This document shows positions 8,239 through 15,348 of a DNA stretch of 64,000 nucleotides, piece by piece (position 1 is the stretch's first letter; each line of letters starts with the position of its first letter). Location: the NCBI GenBank assembly GCA_910586505.1, contig CAJUGV010000001.1, forward strand, positions 514,004-578,003. Direction: 5' to 3'. The translations under genes and the position numbers were made by a program. The notes under the pieces are model-generated. The model had not been told where the DNA came from and did no database searches. It saw only the letters and a list, made by a program, of their open reading frames with translations. This stretch comes from an uncultured Paraprevotella sp. (GTDB lineage: Bacteria; Bacteroidota; Bacteroidia; Bacteroidales; Bacteroidaceae).

Positions 8239-10860
8239 ATGAAAAGCCTGATTTCAATCCTGATGGCGGGAATGTCGCTGTTTCCCGCGGAAGCACATGT
8301 GAAGAACATCGTATCCGGCGACCTGCATTGGGTCGGTATGCGTCCGGCCGCTGATTGTCCGGTCAGTCTGGGAATACCTTTCCTGAAAGGTGAGCTGGAT
8401 GCCGCCGGCAGTGTGTGCCTGCAAGACGATAAAGGTACGGTCATTCCTTCCGACTGCTGGCCGTTGGCTTATTGGCCGGACGGTTCGGTCAAATGGGCCG
8501 GAATGGCCGCTGTGATACCGGCCGGAGCCGACGACATACGTTTTACTACAGTAAGAAAAAAGAAAAAGACGGAACAGGCGGAGGCGGAAACCGTGCAGGT
8601 GGCGGAGACGTCCTCCTCGCTGACTGTTTCCACCGGACGTGTGCGGGCGTATATTCCCCGTCGGGGCGGAAGGCTGATAGACAGTCTTTTTGTGAACGGG
8701 TGCAAGGTGGGCGGTGCGGCCCGGTTGCTGTGTTCCACGCAGGATCACCCTTCGGTCGAAGGAATCGCTTCATTGCGTTTTTCCGATTATTGCGGAGAGG
8801 TGGAGCGTGTGACGGTGGAGCGGGCCGGCCATATCCGTACACTGGTTCGGATAGAGGGGCACTATACCGACGGGAAAGGACGAAAATGGCTGCCGTTTAC
8901 CGTCCGGCTCTATTTCTATGCGGGCAGTGAACAAATCAGGATGGTGCATACCTTTATATTCGATGGTGATATGAACCGCGACTTCATTCGAAGCCTGGGT
9001 GTCCGTTTTGAGGTACCTATGCGCGAGGCTGTTTACAATCGCCATGTGGCTTTCGCCACGGCCGACGGAGGGGTGTGGGCCGAACCGGTGCAGCCTCTTA
9101 ACGGGCGTCGTGTGCTGACGCTGGACGGTGACAAGAGCTGGCAGGCGCGTCAGATGCGTGGCGAGCGTGTACCCGAATATGAGAAGTTCGATGCCAAGAA
9201 CCGTCATCTGATAGATCATTGGGCGGTTTGGGGAGGATATCGCCTGAGCCAGCTCACTGCCGATGCTTTTTCCATCCGCAAACGTACGCATGCCGGACGT
9301 CCGTGGATAGGAACGTTCTCGGGAAGCCGTGCGCCCGGTTATGTGTTTGCTGGTGATGTGAGCGGCGGACTCGGAGTGGGCGTAAAAGATTTCTGGCAGT
9401 CCTTCCCCGTGGCTTTGCAGGTGGACAGTGCTGCCAGCCGCAATGCCTTTCTTACGGTGTGGATGTGGAGTCCCGATGCCGAACCGATGGATTTGCGTCA
9501 TTATGACTATACGGCCCATGACCTGGAGGCGAGTTATGAAGACGTGCAGGAAGGGATGAGCACTCCTTATGGGGTGGCACGTACTCACACTCTGACTCTC
9601 GTGCCGTCTGCAGCTTACGGCGGCAAGGCGGAAGTGGCGCAGACGGCGGCCATGCTGGCCGAAGACGCTCCGTTGCTCTGTACGCCCGAATACCTCCATT
9701 CCCGTCACGCTTTCGGGGTTTGGAGCCTCCCCGACCAGTCGAATCCCCGGCGGGCCAAAGTAGAAGAACGCCTGGAAGATTATCTGAATTATTATGTAAA
9801 AGCCGTAGACGATCACCGGTGGTACGGTTTCTGGAACTACGGTGATTTCATGCACACCTATGATTCCGTGCGCCATACATGGAAGTACGACGTGGGGGGC
9901 TACGCCTGGGACAATACGGAACTGGCATCCAATATGTGGCTGTGGTACAGTTTTCTGAGGACAGGACGCGCCGATATCTGGAAATTGGCCGTGGCCATGG
10001 GACGGCACACGGCTGAGTGCGACGTCTATCATCTCGGCCCTATGGCCGGGTTGGGTTCGCGTCATAATGTGAACCACTGGGGATGCGGCGCCAAAGAGGC
10101 GCGTATCAGCCAGGCGGCCTGGAACCGTTTCTACTATTATCTGACGGCCGACGAGCGCAGCGGCGACCTGATGACGGAGGTGAAGGACGCCGAACAGAAA
10201 CTCTATGAGATAGATCCCATGAGACTGGCTTTGCCGCGCAGCAAGTATCCCTGTACGGCACCGGCCCGCTTGCGTGTGGGCCCCGACTGGCTGGCATACG
10301 CCGGCAACTGGATGACGGAATGGGAGCGGACCGGCAATAAGGCTTACCGTGATAAGATTATCACCGGAATGAAAAGCATAGCCGCTCTGCCTCACGGTAT
10401 CTTTACCGGTCCCGGTGTGCTGGGTTTCGATCCCGCCACCGGCGTACTGAGCTATGAGGGCGATCCCGACAGGGAGCATACCGAGCATCTTGTCACCATC
10501 ATGGGAGGCTTTCAGGTGATGAATGAGATGATGGAGATGATAGACTTGCCGGAGTGGAACCGCACGTGGCTTACCTTTGCCGAGGAATACAAGGAAAAGT
10601 CCATTGCCATTACGCACAACCCATTCCCCGTGACGCGGCTCAAGGCATACGCGGCGGCCCGTACCGGCCGCGCCGATCTGGCTGCCGAGGCATGGGACGA
10701 ACTGTGGCATGTGTGGCATAACGACAAGCCTTTTGCCGTTCGCCGGATCACGGCCCCCGAGGTGCCGGCTCCTCTCGACGAGAATCCTGTGGTGTGTACC
10801 AACGATGCCGCCACATGGAGCCTGGCCGCCATTTACATGCAGGAGGTGATTCCGCAGTGA
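8239..10860 (+). CDS. PL26-like exo-rhamnogalacturonan lyase (YetA/PcRGLX family)
   Basis: A large secreted protein of 873 residues from ATG 8239, or 885 from ATG 8203. The N-terminus (LISILMAGMSLFPAEA) is a short signal peptide. The early segment with WPDGSVKWAGM, then FRYSDYCG-like beta strands, and later WYGFWNYGDFMHTYD and WDNTE followed by HNVNHWGCG, match the three-part architecture of PcRGLX/YetA proteins. Characterised PL26 members are exo-lyases on rhamnogalacturonan I. It is divergent from the GH105 operon, so the pair would cut RG-I and then remove the unsaturated end sugar. The later start is preferred because a -7 box lies between the two candidate ATGs. Confidence 0.82.
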   Translation: MKSLISILMAGMSLFPAEAHVKNIVSGDLHWVGMRPAADCPVSLGIPFLKGELDAAGSVCLQDDKGTVIPSDCWPLAYWPDGSVKWAGMAAVIPAGADDIRFTTVRKKKKTEQAEAETVQVAETSSSLTVSTGRVRAYIPRRGGRLIDSLFVNGCKVGGAARLLCSTQDHPSVEGIASLRFSDYCGEVERVTVERAGHIRTLVRIEGHYTDGKGRKWLPFTVRLYFYAGSEQIRMVHTFIFDGDMNRDFIRSLGVRFEVPMREAVYNRHVAFATADGGVWAEPVQPLNGRRVLTLDGDKSWQARQMRGERVPEYEKFDAKNRHLIDHWAVWGGYRLSQLTADAFSIRKRTHAGRPWIGTFSGSRAPGYVFAGDVSGGLGVGVKDFWQSFPVALQVDSAASRNAFLTVWMWSPDAEPMDLRHYDYTAHDLEASYEDVQEGMSTPYGVARTHTLTLVPSAAYGGKAEVAQTAAMLAEDAPLLCTPEYLHSRHAFGVWSLPDQSNPRRAKVEERLEDYLNYYVKAVDDHRWYGFWNYGDFMHTYDSVRHTWKYDVGGYAWDNTELASNMWLWYSFLRTGRADIWKLAVAMGRHTAECDVYHLGPMAGLGSRHNVNHWGCGAKEARISQAAWNRFYYYLTADERSGDLMTEVKDAEQKLYEIDPMRLALPRSKYPCTAPARLRVGPDWLAYAGNWMTEWERTGNKAYRDKIITGMKSIAALPHGIFTGPGVLGFDPATGVLSYEGDPDREHTEHLVTIMGGFQVMNEMMEMIDLPEWNRTWLTFAEEYKEKSIAITHNPFPVTRLKAYAAARTGRADLAAEAWDELWHVWHNDKPFAVRRITAPEVPAPLDENPVVCTNDAATWSLAAIYMQEVIPQ

Positions 10861-10898
10861 GCACAAGGATACGAAGAGGCGGACTGACGGTTCACGGT

Positions 10899-10917
10899 TG
10901 ACATTCTGTCAGTTTTT
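10899..10917 (+). terminator. intrinsic terminator of the lyase gene
   Basis: TGACA (10899-10903), loop TTC, TGTCA (10907-10911), then GTTTTT. An alternative pairing uses CTGAC at 10883. It is 38 nt past the lyase stop. Confidence 0.55.
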
Positions 10918-11407
10918 AATGGCTTCCGGCTGTATGAAACAGGGGCGTGATGTGTGAAAAGGACGGCGGAAACCGTATGAATATTCGTTTATGCGACGTT
11001 TATGCACGCCTTTTCCGTATATATGCAAAATTTCGTGCGGCCGAAAAAATAAAATACTCCGCATGGCGGAATATTTTCTGCCGCATCGCACGGCGCCAAA
11101 GTGGGTACCGGGTATTATTTTAGGGTGGAAAAGGCGGGGAAACGTTCCTTTTCCACCTTGTTTTTTCTCTCGTTCGCGATATCTCTCATACAGGATTGCC
11201 GTGCGGAATGTCGCTATTCCCCCGTCTTTTCTGGCATGCATACCCCGCTGATGCCGCAAGGCGTTACTGCGAAGCCGATATTTTGTTGCGAAAAGCCGTC
11301 GCGGGCTGTCGGAATGACAAAAACAGGTTTTACGAGAATCGTCTGTAGGCGGACGACGGGGCGTGACGGTATGTATACGCGATTCTTGGAGGGTTGTTTC
11401 TGACGGA
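10918..11407. other. 490-bp non-coding spacer with palindrome module E and an orphan terminator
   Basis: No convincing gene was seen. It holds AAAATACTCCGC-ATG-GCGGAATATTTT (11051-11077), a near-perfect hairpin of the palindrome family, and a separate strong + strand terminator (11124-11166). Confidence 0.5.
11124..11166 (+). terminator. strong intrinsic terminator without an obvious gene
   Basis: GGTGGAAAAGG (11124-11134) pairs with CCTTTTCCACC (11147-11157), followed by TTGTTTTTT. The lyase gene already has its own terminator 210 bp upstream, so this one may end a small RNA or act as a backup. Confidence 0.65.
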
Positions 11408-11414
11408 TTGTCAG
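11400..11414. promoter_or_regulatory. candidate operator over the umuD -33 box
   Basis: CTGAC-N5-GTCAG is an inverted repeat whose right arm starts within the TTG (11408-11410) of the umuD promoter. A damage-responsive repressor site is possible. Assignment is by position only. Confidence 0.3.
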
Positions 11415-11438
11415 TTTGCTGTTTTTATCGTATATTTG
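11408..11438 (+). promoter_or_regulatory. umuDC promoter, leaderless architecture
   Basis: TTG at 11408-11410, a 20-nt spacer, and TATATTTG at 11431-11438 fit the Bacteroides consensus. Only 4 nt separate the -7 box from ATG 11443, so transcription should start at or next to the start codon. Confidence 0.7.
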
Positions 11439-11442
11439 TCGT

Positions 11443-11886
11443 ATGGATGATTTGAAAGTAACCATTAGTGCGGTAGACAGTTCGGCACCGCTTTCTCTGC
11501 CTTATTCGGAGGAAGGGGTAAGGGCCGGATTCCCCTCGCCTGTGCAGGATTATATGTCGGGCGGTATAGATTTGAACCGGGAGCTGGTCAGGCATCCCGA
11601 AACCACGTTCTATGCCCGGGTGTCCGGACATTCTATGGCCGGAGCGGGGATAGACGACGGCGATCTGGTCGTGGTGGACAAGGCGCTGGAGCCCCGGACG
11701 GGCGATTATGTGGTGGCCTGTATCGACGGAGAGTTTACGCTCAAACAGTTCCGTGTCGATGCGGCGAACCATTGTGCGTGGCTTGTACCGGCCAATGAGG
11801 AATACAGTCCGATAAAGGTGACGGAAGACAATGATTTCATGGTATGGGGTGTAGTGACCTACGTGATCAGAAAGGTACATAAATGA
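11443..11886 (+). CDS. umuD: UmuD-like S24 peptidase, polymerase V accessory subunit
   Basis: 147 residues from ATG 11443. An earlier in-frame ATG at 11416 lies upstream of the predicted promoter and is rejected. UmuD undergoes RecA-stimulated self-cleavage and the product joins UmuC to form translesion polymerase V. The cleavage site RAG|FPSP (Ala28-Gly29), the catalytic Ser64 in SGHSMAGAG and Lys80 in VVVDKAL are all present, so the protein looks active. Its stop overlaps the umuC start by 4 bp (ATGA). Confidence 0.93.
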   Translation: MDDLKVTISAVDSSAPLSLPYSEEGVRAGFPSPVQDYMSGGIDLNRELVRHPETTFYARVSGHSMAGAGIDDGDLVVVDKALEPRTGDYVVACIDGEFTLKQFRVDAANHCAWLVPANEEYSPIKVTEDNDFMVWGVVTYVIRKVHK

Positions 11887-13166
11887 TGAAGGGTGAGGTG
11901 TTCGGACTGGCGGACTGCAACAATTTTTTCGTGTCGTGTGAGCGGGTGTTCCGTCCCGACCTGCGCGGCAGGCCTGTGGTGGTGCTGTCCAACAACGACG
12001 GATGTGTCATTGCACGGAGCAACGAGAGCAAGGCTATTGGTATTGACATGGGAGCACCGTTCTTCAAGGTGCGCGATCTTATAGCACGTCACGGAGTGGA
12101 GGTTTTCTCCAGCAACTATGCGCTCTATGGCGATATGAGCAGGCGTGTGATGTCGCTTTTGGCCGGTTTCACGCCGCATCTTGACATATATAGCGTGGAT
12201 GAGGCGGTACTTGACTTGACGGGTATGGGGGATGCGGATGCTTTGCGCGCCCTCGGCCGGGATATCGTTCGTACGGTGGGGCGAGGCATAGGGATCCCCC
12301 TGTCGCTGGGAGTAGCCGGCACGAAAACGCTGGCAAAGATGGCCAGCAAGTATGCCAAGCATTATCCGGGCTACGGAGGTGTCTGTCTGATTGACACGGA
12401 TGAGAAGCGCGAGAAAGCTCTTAAAGCATTTGCCGTGGGCGATGTGTGGGGCATCGGGCGCCGCATGCGTCAGCGACTGGAATATAACGGCGTGCGTACG
12501 GCATGGGATTTCGTATGCCGTTCCGAGGGATGGGTGCGTCGTGAGTTCTCCGTAGTGGGAGTACGTACATGGCGTGAGTTGCAGGGCGAGAGCTGTATCA
12601 CCCTGGACGAACTCCCTTATAAGAAAAGTATTTGTGTGAGCCGCAGTTTTCCGGGGCGTGGGTTGTCCGAGCTGCCTCAGTTGGAAGAGGCTGTGGCTTA
12701 TTTTGCCACGGAGTGTGCCCGCAAATTGCGCGGGCAAGGTACTTGCTGCGGGCAACTTACCGTGTATGCCTATACCAGCAGATTCCGTACGGATGTGCCT
12801 GGCGACATCATTCAGCAGCAGGTGCGGATGCTCGTGCCTACGCAGGACACGGCAGAGATCGTGCACGCCGCTCTGACGGGGTTGCGCCGTCATTTTCACG
12901 ATGCGGGCTACGAATATAAGAAAGCCGGGGTTATCGTATGGGACTTGTTGCCTGCCGATGCCGTACAGATGAACCTGTTTGACCGTACCGACAGAGGGAA
13001 ACAGCGCTCGCTCCTCAAGGCCGTGGACAAGATAAACGGCAAGAACGGGCGCAATACTGTGAAGGTGGCTGCTTTGGGCACGGGCCGTGAGTTTCTGGCC
13101 GGACGGAAGTATGCTTCGCCCCGCTATACCACGTGTCTGGACGAAGTGCCGGTACTGAAAGTATGA
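11883..13166 (+). CDS. umuC: UmuC-like Y-family DNA polymerase (Pol V catalytic subunit)
   Basis: 427 residues, usual for UmuC. It is an error-prone polymerase copying damaged DNA. The palm motif ADCNNFFVSCERVF lies at the N-terminus with the first catalytic Asp, and SVDEAVLDLTG carries the Asp-Glu pair. VLSNNDGCVIARSNESKAIG is the finger region typical of UmuC. Helix-hairpin-helix (DVWGIGRRMRQRLEYNGVRTA) and little-finger regions follow, with a C-terminal tail containing MNLFD. ATG 11883 or 11886 could be used. Translation is coupled to umuD. Confidence 0.95.
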   Translation: MMKGEVFGLADCNNFFVSCERVFRPDLRGRPVVVLSNNDGCVIARSNESKAIGIDMGAPFFKVRDLIARHGVEVFSSNYALYGDMSRRVMSLLAGFTPHLDIYSVDEAVLDLTGMGDADALRALGRDIVRTVGRGIGIPLSLGVAGTKTLAKMASKYAKHYPGYGGVCLIDTDEKREKALKAFAVGDVWGIGRRMRQRLEYNGVRTAWDFVCRSEGWVRREFSVVGVRTWRELQGESCITLDELPYKKSICVSRSFPGRGLSELPQLEEAVAYFATECARKLRGQGTCCGQLTVYAYTSRFRTDVPGDIIQQQVRMLVPTQDTAEIVHAALTGLRRHFHDAGYEYKKAGVIVWDLLPADAVQMNLFDRTDRGKQRSLLKAVDKINGKNGRNTVKVAALGTGREFLAGRKYASPRYTTCLDEVPVLKV

Positions 13167-13205
13167 GTGTGCGGCTTCCGGCCGGGCGTTTTCGGTATGG
13201 CGGTG

Positions 13206-14036
13206 TTACATCGACATCCGCGACGAGCGGTATCGCTTGGGGGATATGCCGAGCCGCTGCGACACATAGCGGCTGAAATAGGCCGGTGTGCCGAAATTCA
13301 TTTCTTCGGCTATCTGTGTAATGGAGTAGCGAGGGTTGTCGAGCATTTCTTTAATGAGAGGCACGGTGGCGCGGTCGATGTGGTAGCTGACGCTGTGCCC
13401 GGTGTGACGGCGTACCGTTTCCGAGAGATATTTGGATGTGACGTTCATGGCTTTGGCATACCAGGCCACGGAACGGTGCTGCCGGCTGTGTCCGGCTTCG
13501 AGCATCGCCATCAGTTCTTTTACTACATACAGGTTTCGTTCCGTGGCGTAGACGGAAGGGCGGTTGGCCATGTGAAAAGAAAACAGGTCGTACATCATAG
13601 TCAGACACAGGCTTCCGATGAGTTCAGGATAAAAGGGATGCGCGGTTTCGGGAAGCCTGTTCCGTATAGCGCGCATGCCGTTGAGCAGTTGTTCCGCATC
13701 GCGGTCCGAAAGATGGAGCACCGGATCGTTGTATAGGCTGATGGAGCCTCCGATGGCATAGTTATTGGCCGGGAGCTGCCTGTTGAGAAAATCCAGCCTG
13801 GCGCTGAACGCTTCGGCCTTGAAGTCGGCGGTTTGCATACTGCCGGACAATCCGGCGGGTTTTGAAATGATGAGCACATCGTTCTTTTTTATGTCAAACG
13901 GATGGTCTTCGAATATGATGGTGGCCGCACCGTGCCGGCATAGCAGATGGAAACAGAAATCCGCAGGGGGCCGCGCGGTCATGATGTCGGCCGTTTCCTG
14001 ATAATCGAATGTCAGGTTTTTGTATTCATATCGCAT
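13206..14036 (-). CDS. AraC-family transcriptional regulator
   Basis: A 276-residue regulator. The N-terminal 150 residues form a cupin-like sensor domain. The C-terminal 100 residues hold the two helix-turn-helix motifs of AraC proteins (TSKYLSETVRRHTGHSV and ITQIAEEMNFGTPAYFSRY, then GISPKRYR). It is divergent from the decarboxylase-cupin gene (14175) with a 138-bp spacer and probably controls it, as AraC members often regulate the adjacent divergent gene. Its ATG lies 4 nt after a perfect -7 box, implying a leaderless transcript. Confidence 0.9.
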   Translation of the reverse strand: MRYEYKNLTFDYQETADIMTARPPADFCFHLLCRHGAATIIFEDHPFDIKKNDVLIISKPAGLSGSMQTADFKAEAFSARLDFLNRQLPANNYAIGGSISLYNDPVLHLSDRDAEQLLNGMRAIRNRLPETAHPFYPELIGSLCLTMMYDLFSFHMANRPSVYATERNLYVVKELMAMLEAGHSRQHRSVAWYAKAMNVTSKYLSETVRRHTGHSVSYHIDRATVPLIKEMLDNPRYSITQIAEEMNFGTPAYFSRYVSQRLGISPKRYRSSRMSM

Positions 14037-14040
14037 ACGG

Positions 14041-14072
14041 CAAAATTACCGTAAAGGGATGAATTAAGCAAA
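14041..14072 (-). promoter_or_regulatory. promoter of the AraC-family gene, leaderless architecture
   Basis: The minus strand has TTTG (14072-14069), a 20-nt spacer and TAATTTTG (14048-14041), a full match to the Bacteroides consensus. The start codon at 14036 follows after only CCGT. Confidence 0.75.
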
Positions 14073-14123
14073 TAAGACAAGAACTAAAGTGAATGGGATA
14101 ACATGAAGCCGGAGGCACATGGC

Positions 14124-14131
14124 TACCTTTG
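14124..14131 (+). promoter_or_regulatory. promoter -7 element for the decarboxylase-cupin gene
   Basis: TACCTTTG lies 43 nt upstream of ATG 14175. The -33 position lacks TTTG, as expected for an activator-dependent promoter next to an AraC gene. Confidence 0.55.
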
Positions 14132-14174
14132 CATTATCTGAACATGATGATGCATTCTAAAGTACATAGAGGAG

Positions 14175-14990
14175 ATGATACATAAGATTCTTTCGTTGAT
14201 ATTATTACTGTCGGTAACCAATATTCACAATACAATGGCACAAAAGAAAATAACCCAGACGGCCGGACGCACGTTACTCGGAGAGTTCGCGCCCGAATTT
14301 GCGAAACTTAATGATGATGTTCTCTTCGGTGAGGTGTGGAATGATCCGGTGTTCGACCTGCACGACCGCAGTATGCTTACTATTTCCGTCCTTGTGGGAA
14401 AAGGCATTGTGGATTCGTCTCTTAAGGCTCATCTTGAGATGGGAAAGAAACATGGCATCACCCGCAAGGAGATAGCAGCCTTGCTTACTCACGTGGCTTT
14501 TTATGCCGGATGGCCGAATGCTTGGGGAGCTTTCCGTCTTGCAGCCGAGGTGTGGGCCGGTGATGATGCGGTGACAGAGAAAGAACGTTTCCAGCAGAAG
14601 ATGATTTTTCCCCTTGGCGAGCCGAATACGGCTTATGCGGAATACTTTAAAGGCAGCAGTTACCTGGCCCGTGTGTCGGATGGACAGCTGCCGTTTGCCA
14701 ATGTGACTTTCGAACCGCGCTGCCGCAACAATTGGCACATACACCATGCCACACAGGGGGGCGGACAGATGCTGGTGGGCGTGGCCGGCCGCGGATGGTA
14801 TCAGGAAGAGGGAAAGCCTGCTCAGGTAATTCTGCCCGGTACGGTGATTCGTATTCCCGCCAATGTGAAGCATTGGCACGGAGCTGCTTCCGACAGTTGG
14901 TTTGCGCATCTTGCGTTTGAGATTCCCGGCGAGAATGTTTCTAACGAATGGCTTGATTCCGTGTCGGATGAAGAATATGACAGACTTTAA
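14175..14990 (+). CDS. carboxymuconolactone decarboxylase-like domain fused to a cupin, exported
   Basis: 271 residues. The N-terminus is hydrophobic (ILSLILLLSVTNIHNTMA), indicating a signal peptide. Residues about 30-125 match CMD/AhpD-like helical bundles (DRSMLTISVLVGKG, then GITRKEIAALLTHVAFYAGWPNAW). The conserved Cys-x-x-Cys of AhpD peroxidases is absent. Residues about 160-265 form a cupin with WHIHHATQGGGQMLVG and IPANVKHWHGAA supplying metal-ligand histidines. The AGAGGAG ribosome-binding site directly precedes the ATG. Such fusions are found in Bacteroidetes and Proteobacteria, but the substrate is not known. A quinone- or lactone-related detoxification role is speculative. Confidence 0.85.
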   Translation: MIHKILSLILLLSVTNIHNTMAQKKITQTAGRTLLGEFAPEFAKLNDDVLFGEVWNDPVFDLHDRSMLTISVLVGKGIVDSSLKAHLEMGKKHGITRKEIAALLTHVAFYAGWPNAWGAFRLAAEVWAGDDAVTEKERFQQKMIFPLGEPNTAYAEYFKGSSYLARVSDGQLPFANVTFEPRCRNNWHIHHATQGGGQMLVGVAGRGWYQEEGKPAQVILPGTVIRIPANVKHWHGAASDSWFAHLAFEIPGENVSNEWLDSVSDEEYDRL

Positions 14991-15003
14991 ATAAAATATT
15001 GAC

Positions 15004-15040
15004 GAACCGGCGCCCGCCTGCATGGACGCCGGTTCTTTTT
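15004..15040 (+). terminator. intrinsic terminator of the decarboxylase-cupin gene
   Basis: GAACCGGCG (15004-15012) pairs with CGCCGGTTC (15027-15035), followed by TTTTT, 13 nt after the stop. Confidence 0.85.
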
Positions 15041-15170
15041 ATGGGCCGTTTGATCGGAAATACGGCACTTGTCCGGGTGGCGTGTGTTCAATGTCGTTTT
15101 TTTACGGGGTAATGAATCAAATGTTATAATTTAAGAAGCGGACGATGCCAAGGAATCGCTTTGAAAGCGT
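15041..15170. other. non-coding spacer upstream of the PI-PLC gene promoter
   Basis: No gene or clear repeat was seen here. With the leader that follows the -7 box, the whole spacer before the PI-PLC start is 358 bp. Confidence 0.4.
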
Positions 15171-15178
15171 TATATTTG
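15171..15178 (+). promoter_or_regulatory. promoter -7 element for the PI-PLC-like gene
   Basis: TATATTTG, 170 nt upstream of the ATG at 15349, giving a long leader. No structured element was recognised in that leader. Confidence 0.45.
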
Positions 15179-15348
15179 CATAAAATGTGAGTGCGGTTTC
15201 GGTCGAATGACGACTGCGTGGGCCGGAGGGCGTTTCTGCATTGGTTCGTATGGCCGTAAACTTACGGAATGCCTTTGGGGTGCATCACGTTAGGTAGCAT
15301 CTGTTTGCAGAGTGACATTTTTAATTAATAATAAAACCTTTAAATTTT

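Noticed and set aside
8770..10866. A 698-codon open frame on the minus strand opposite the PL26-like lyase
   Set aside because: It mirrors the lyase codons, has no signal or domain pattern, and is rich in His, Arg, Gly and Pro as expected for an antisense shadow.
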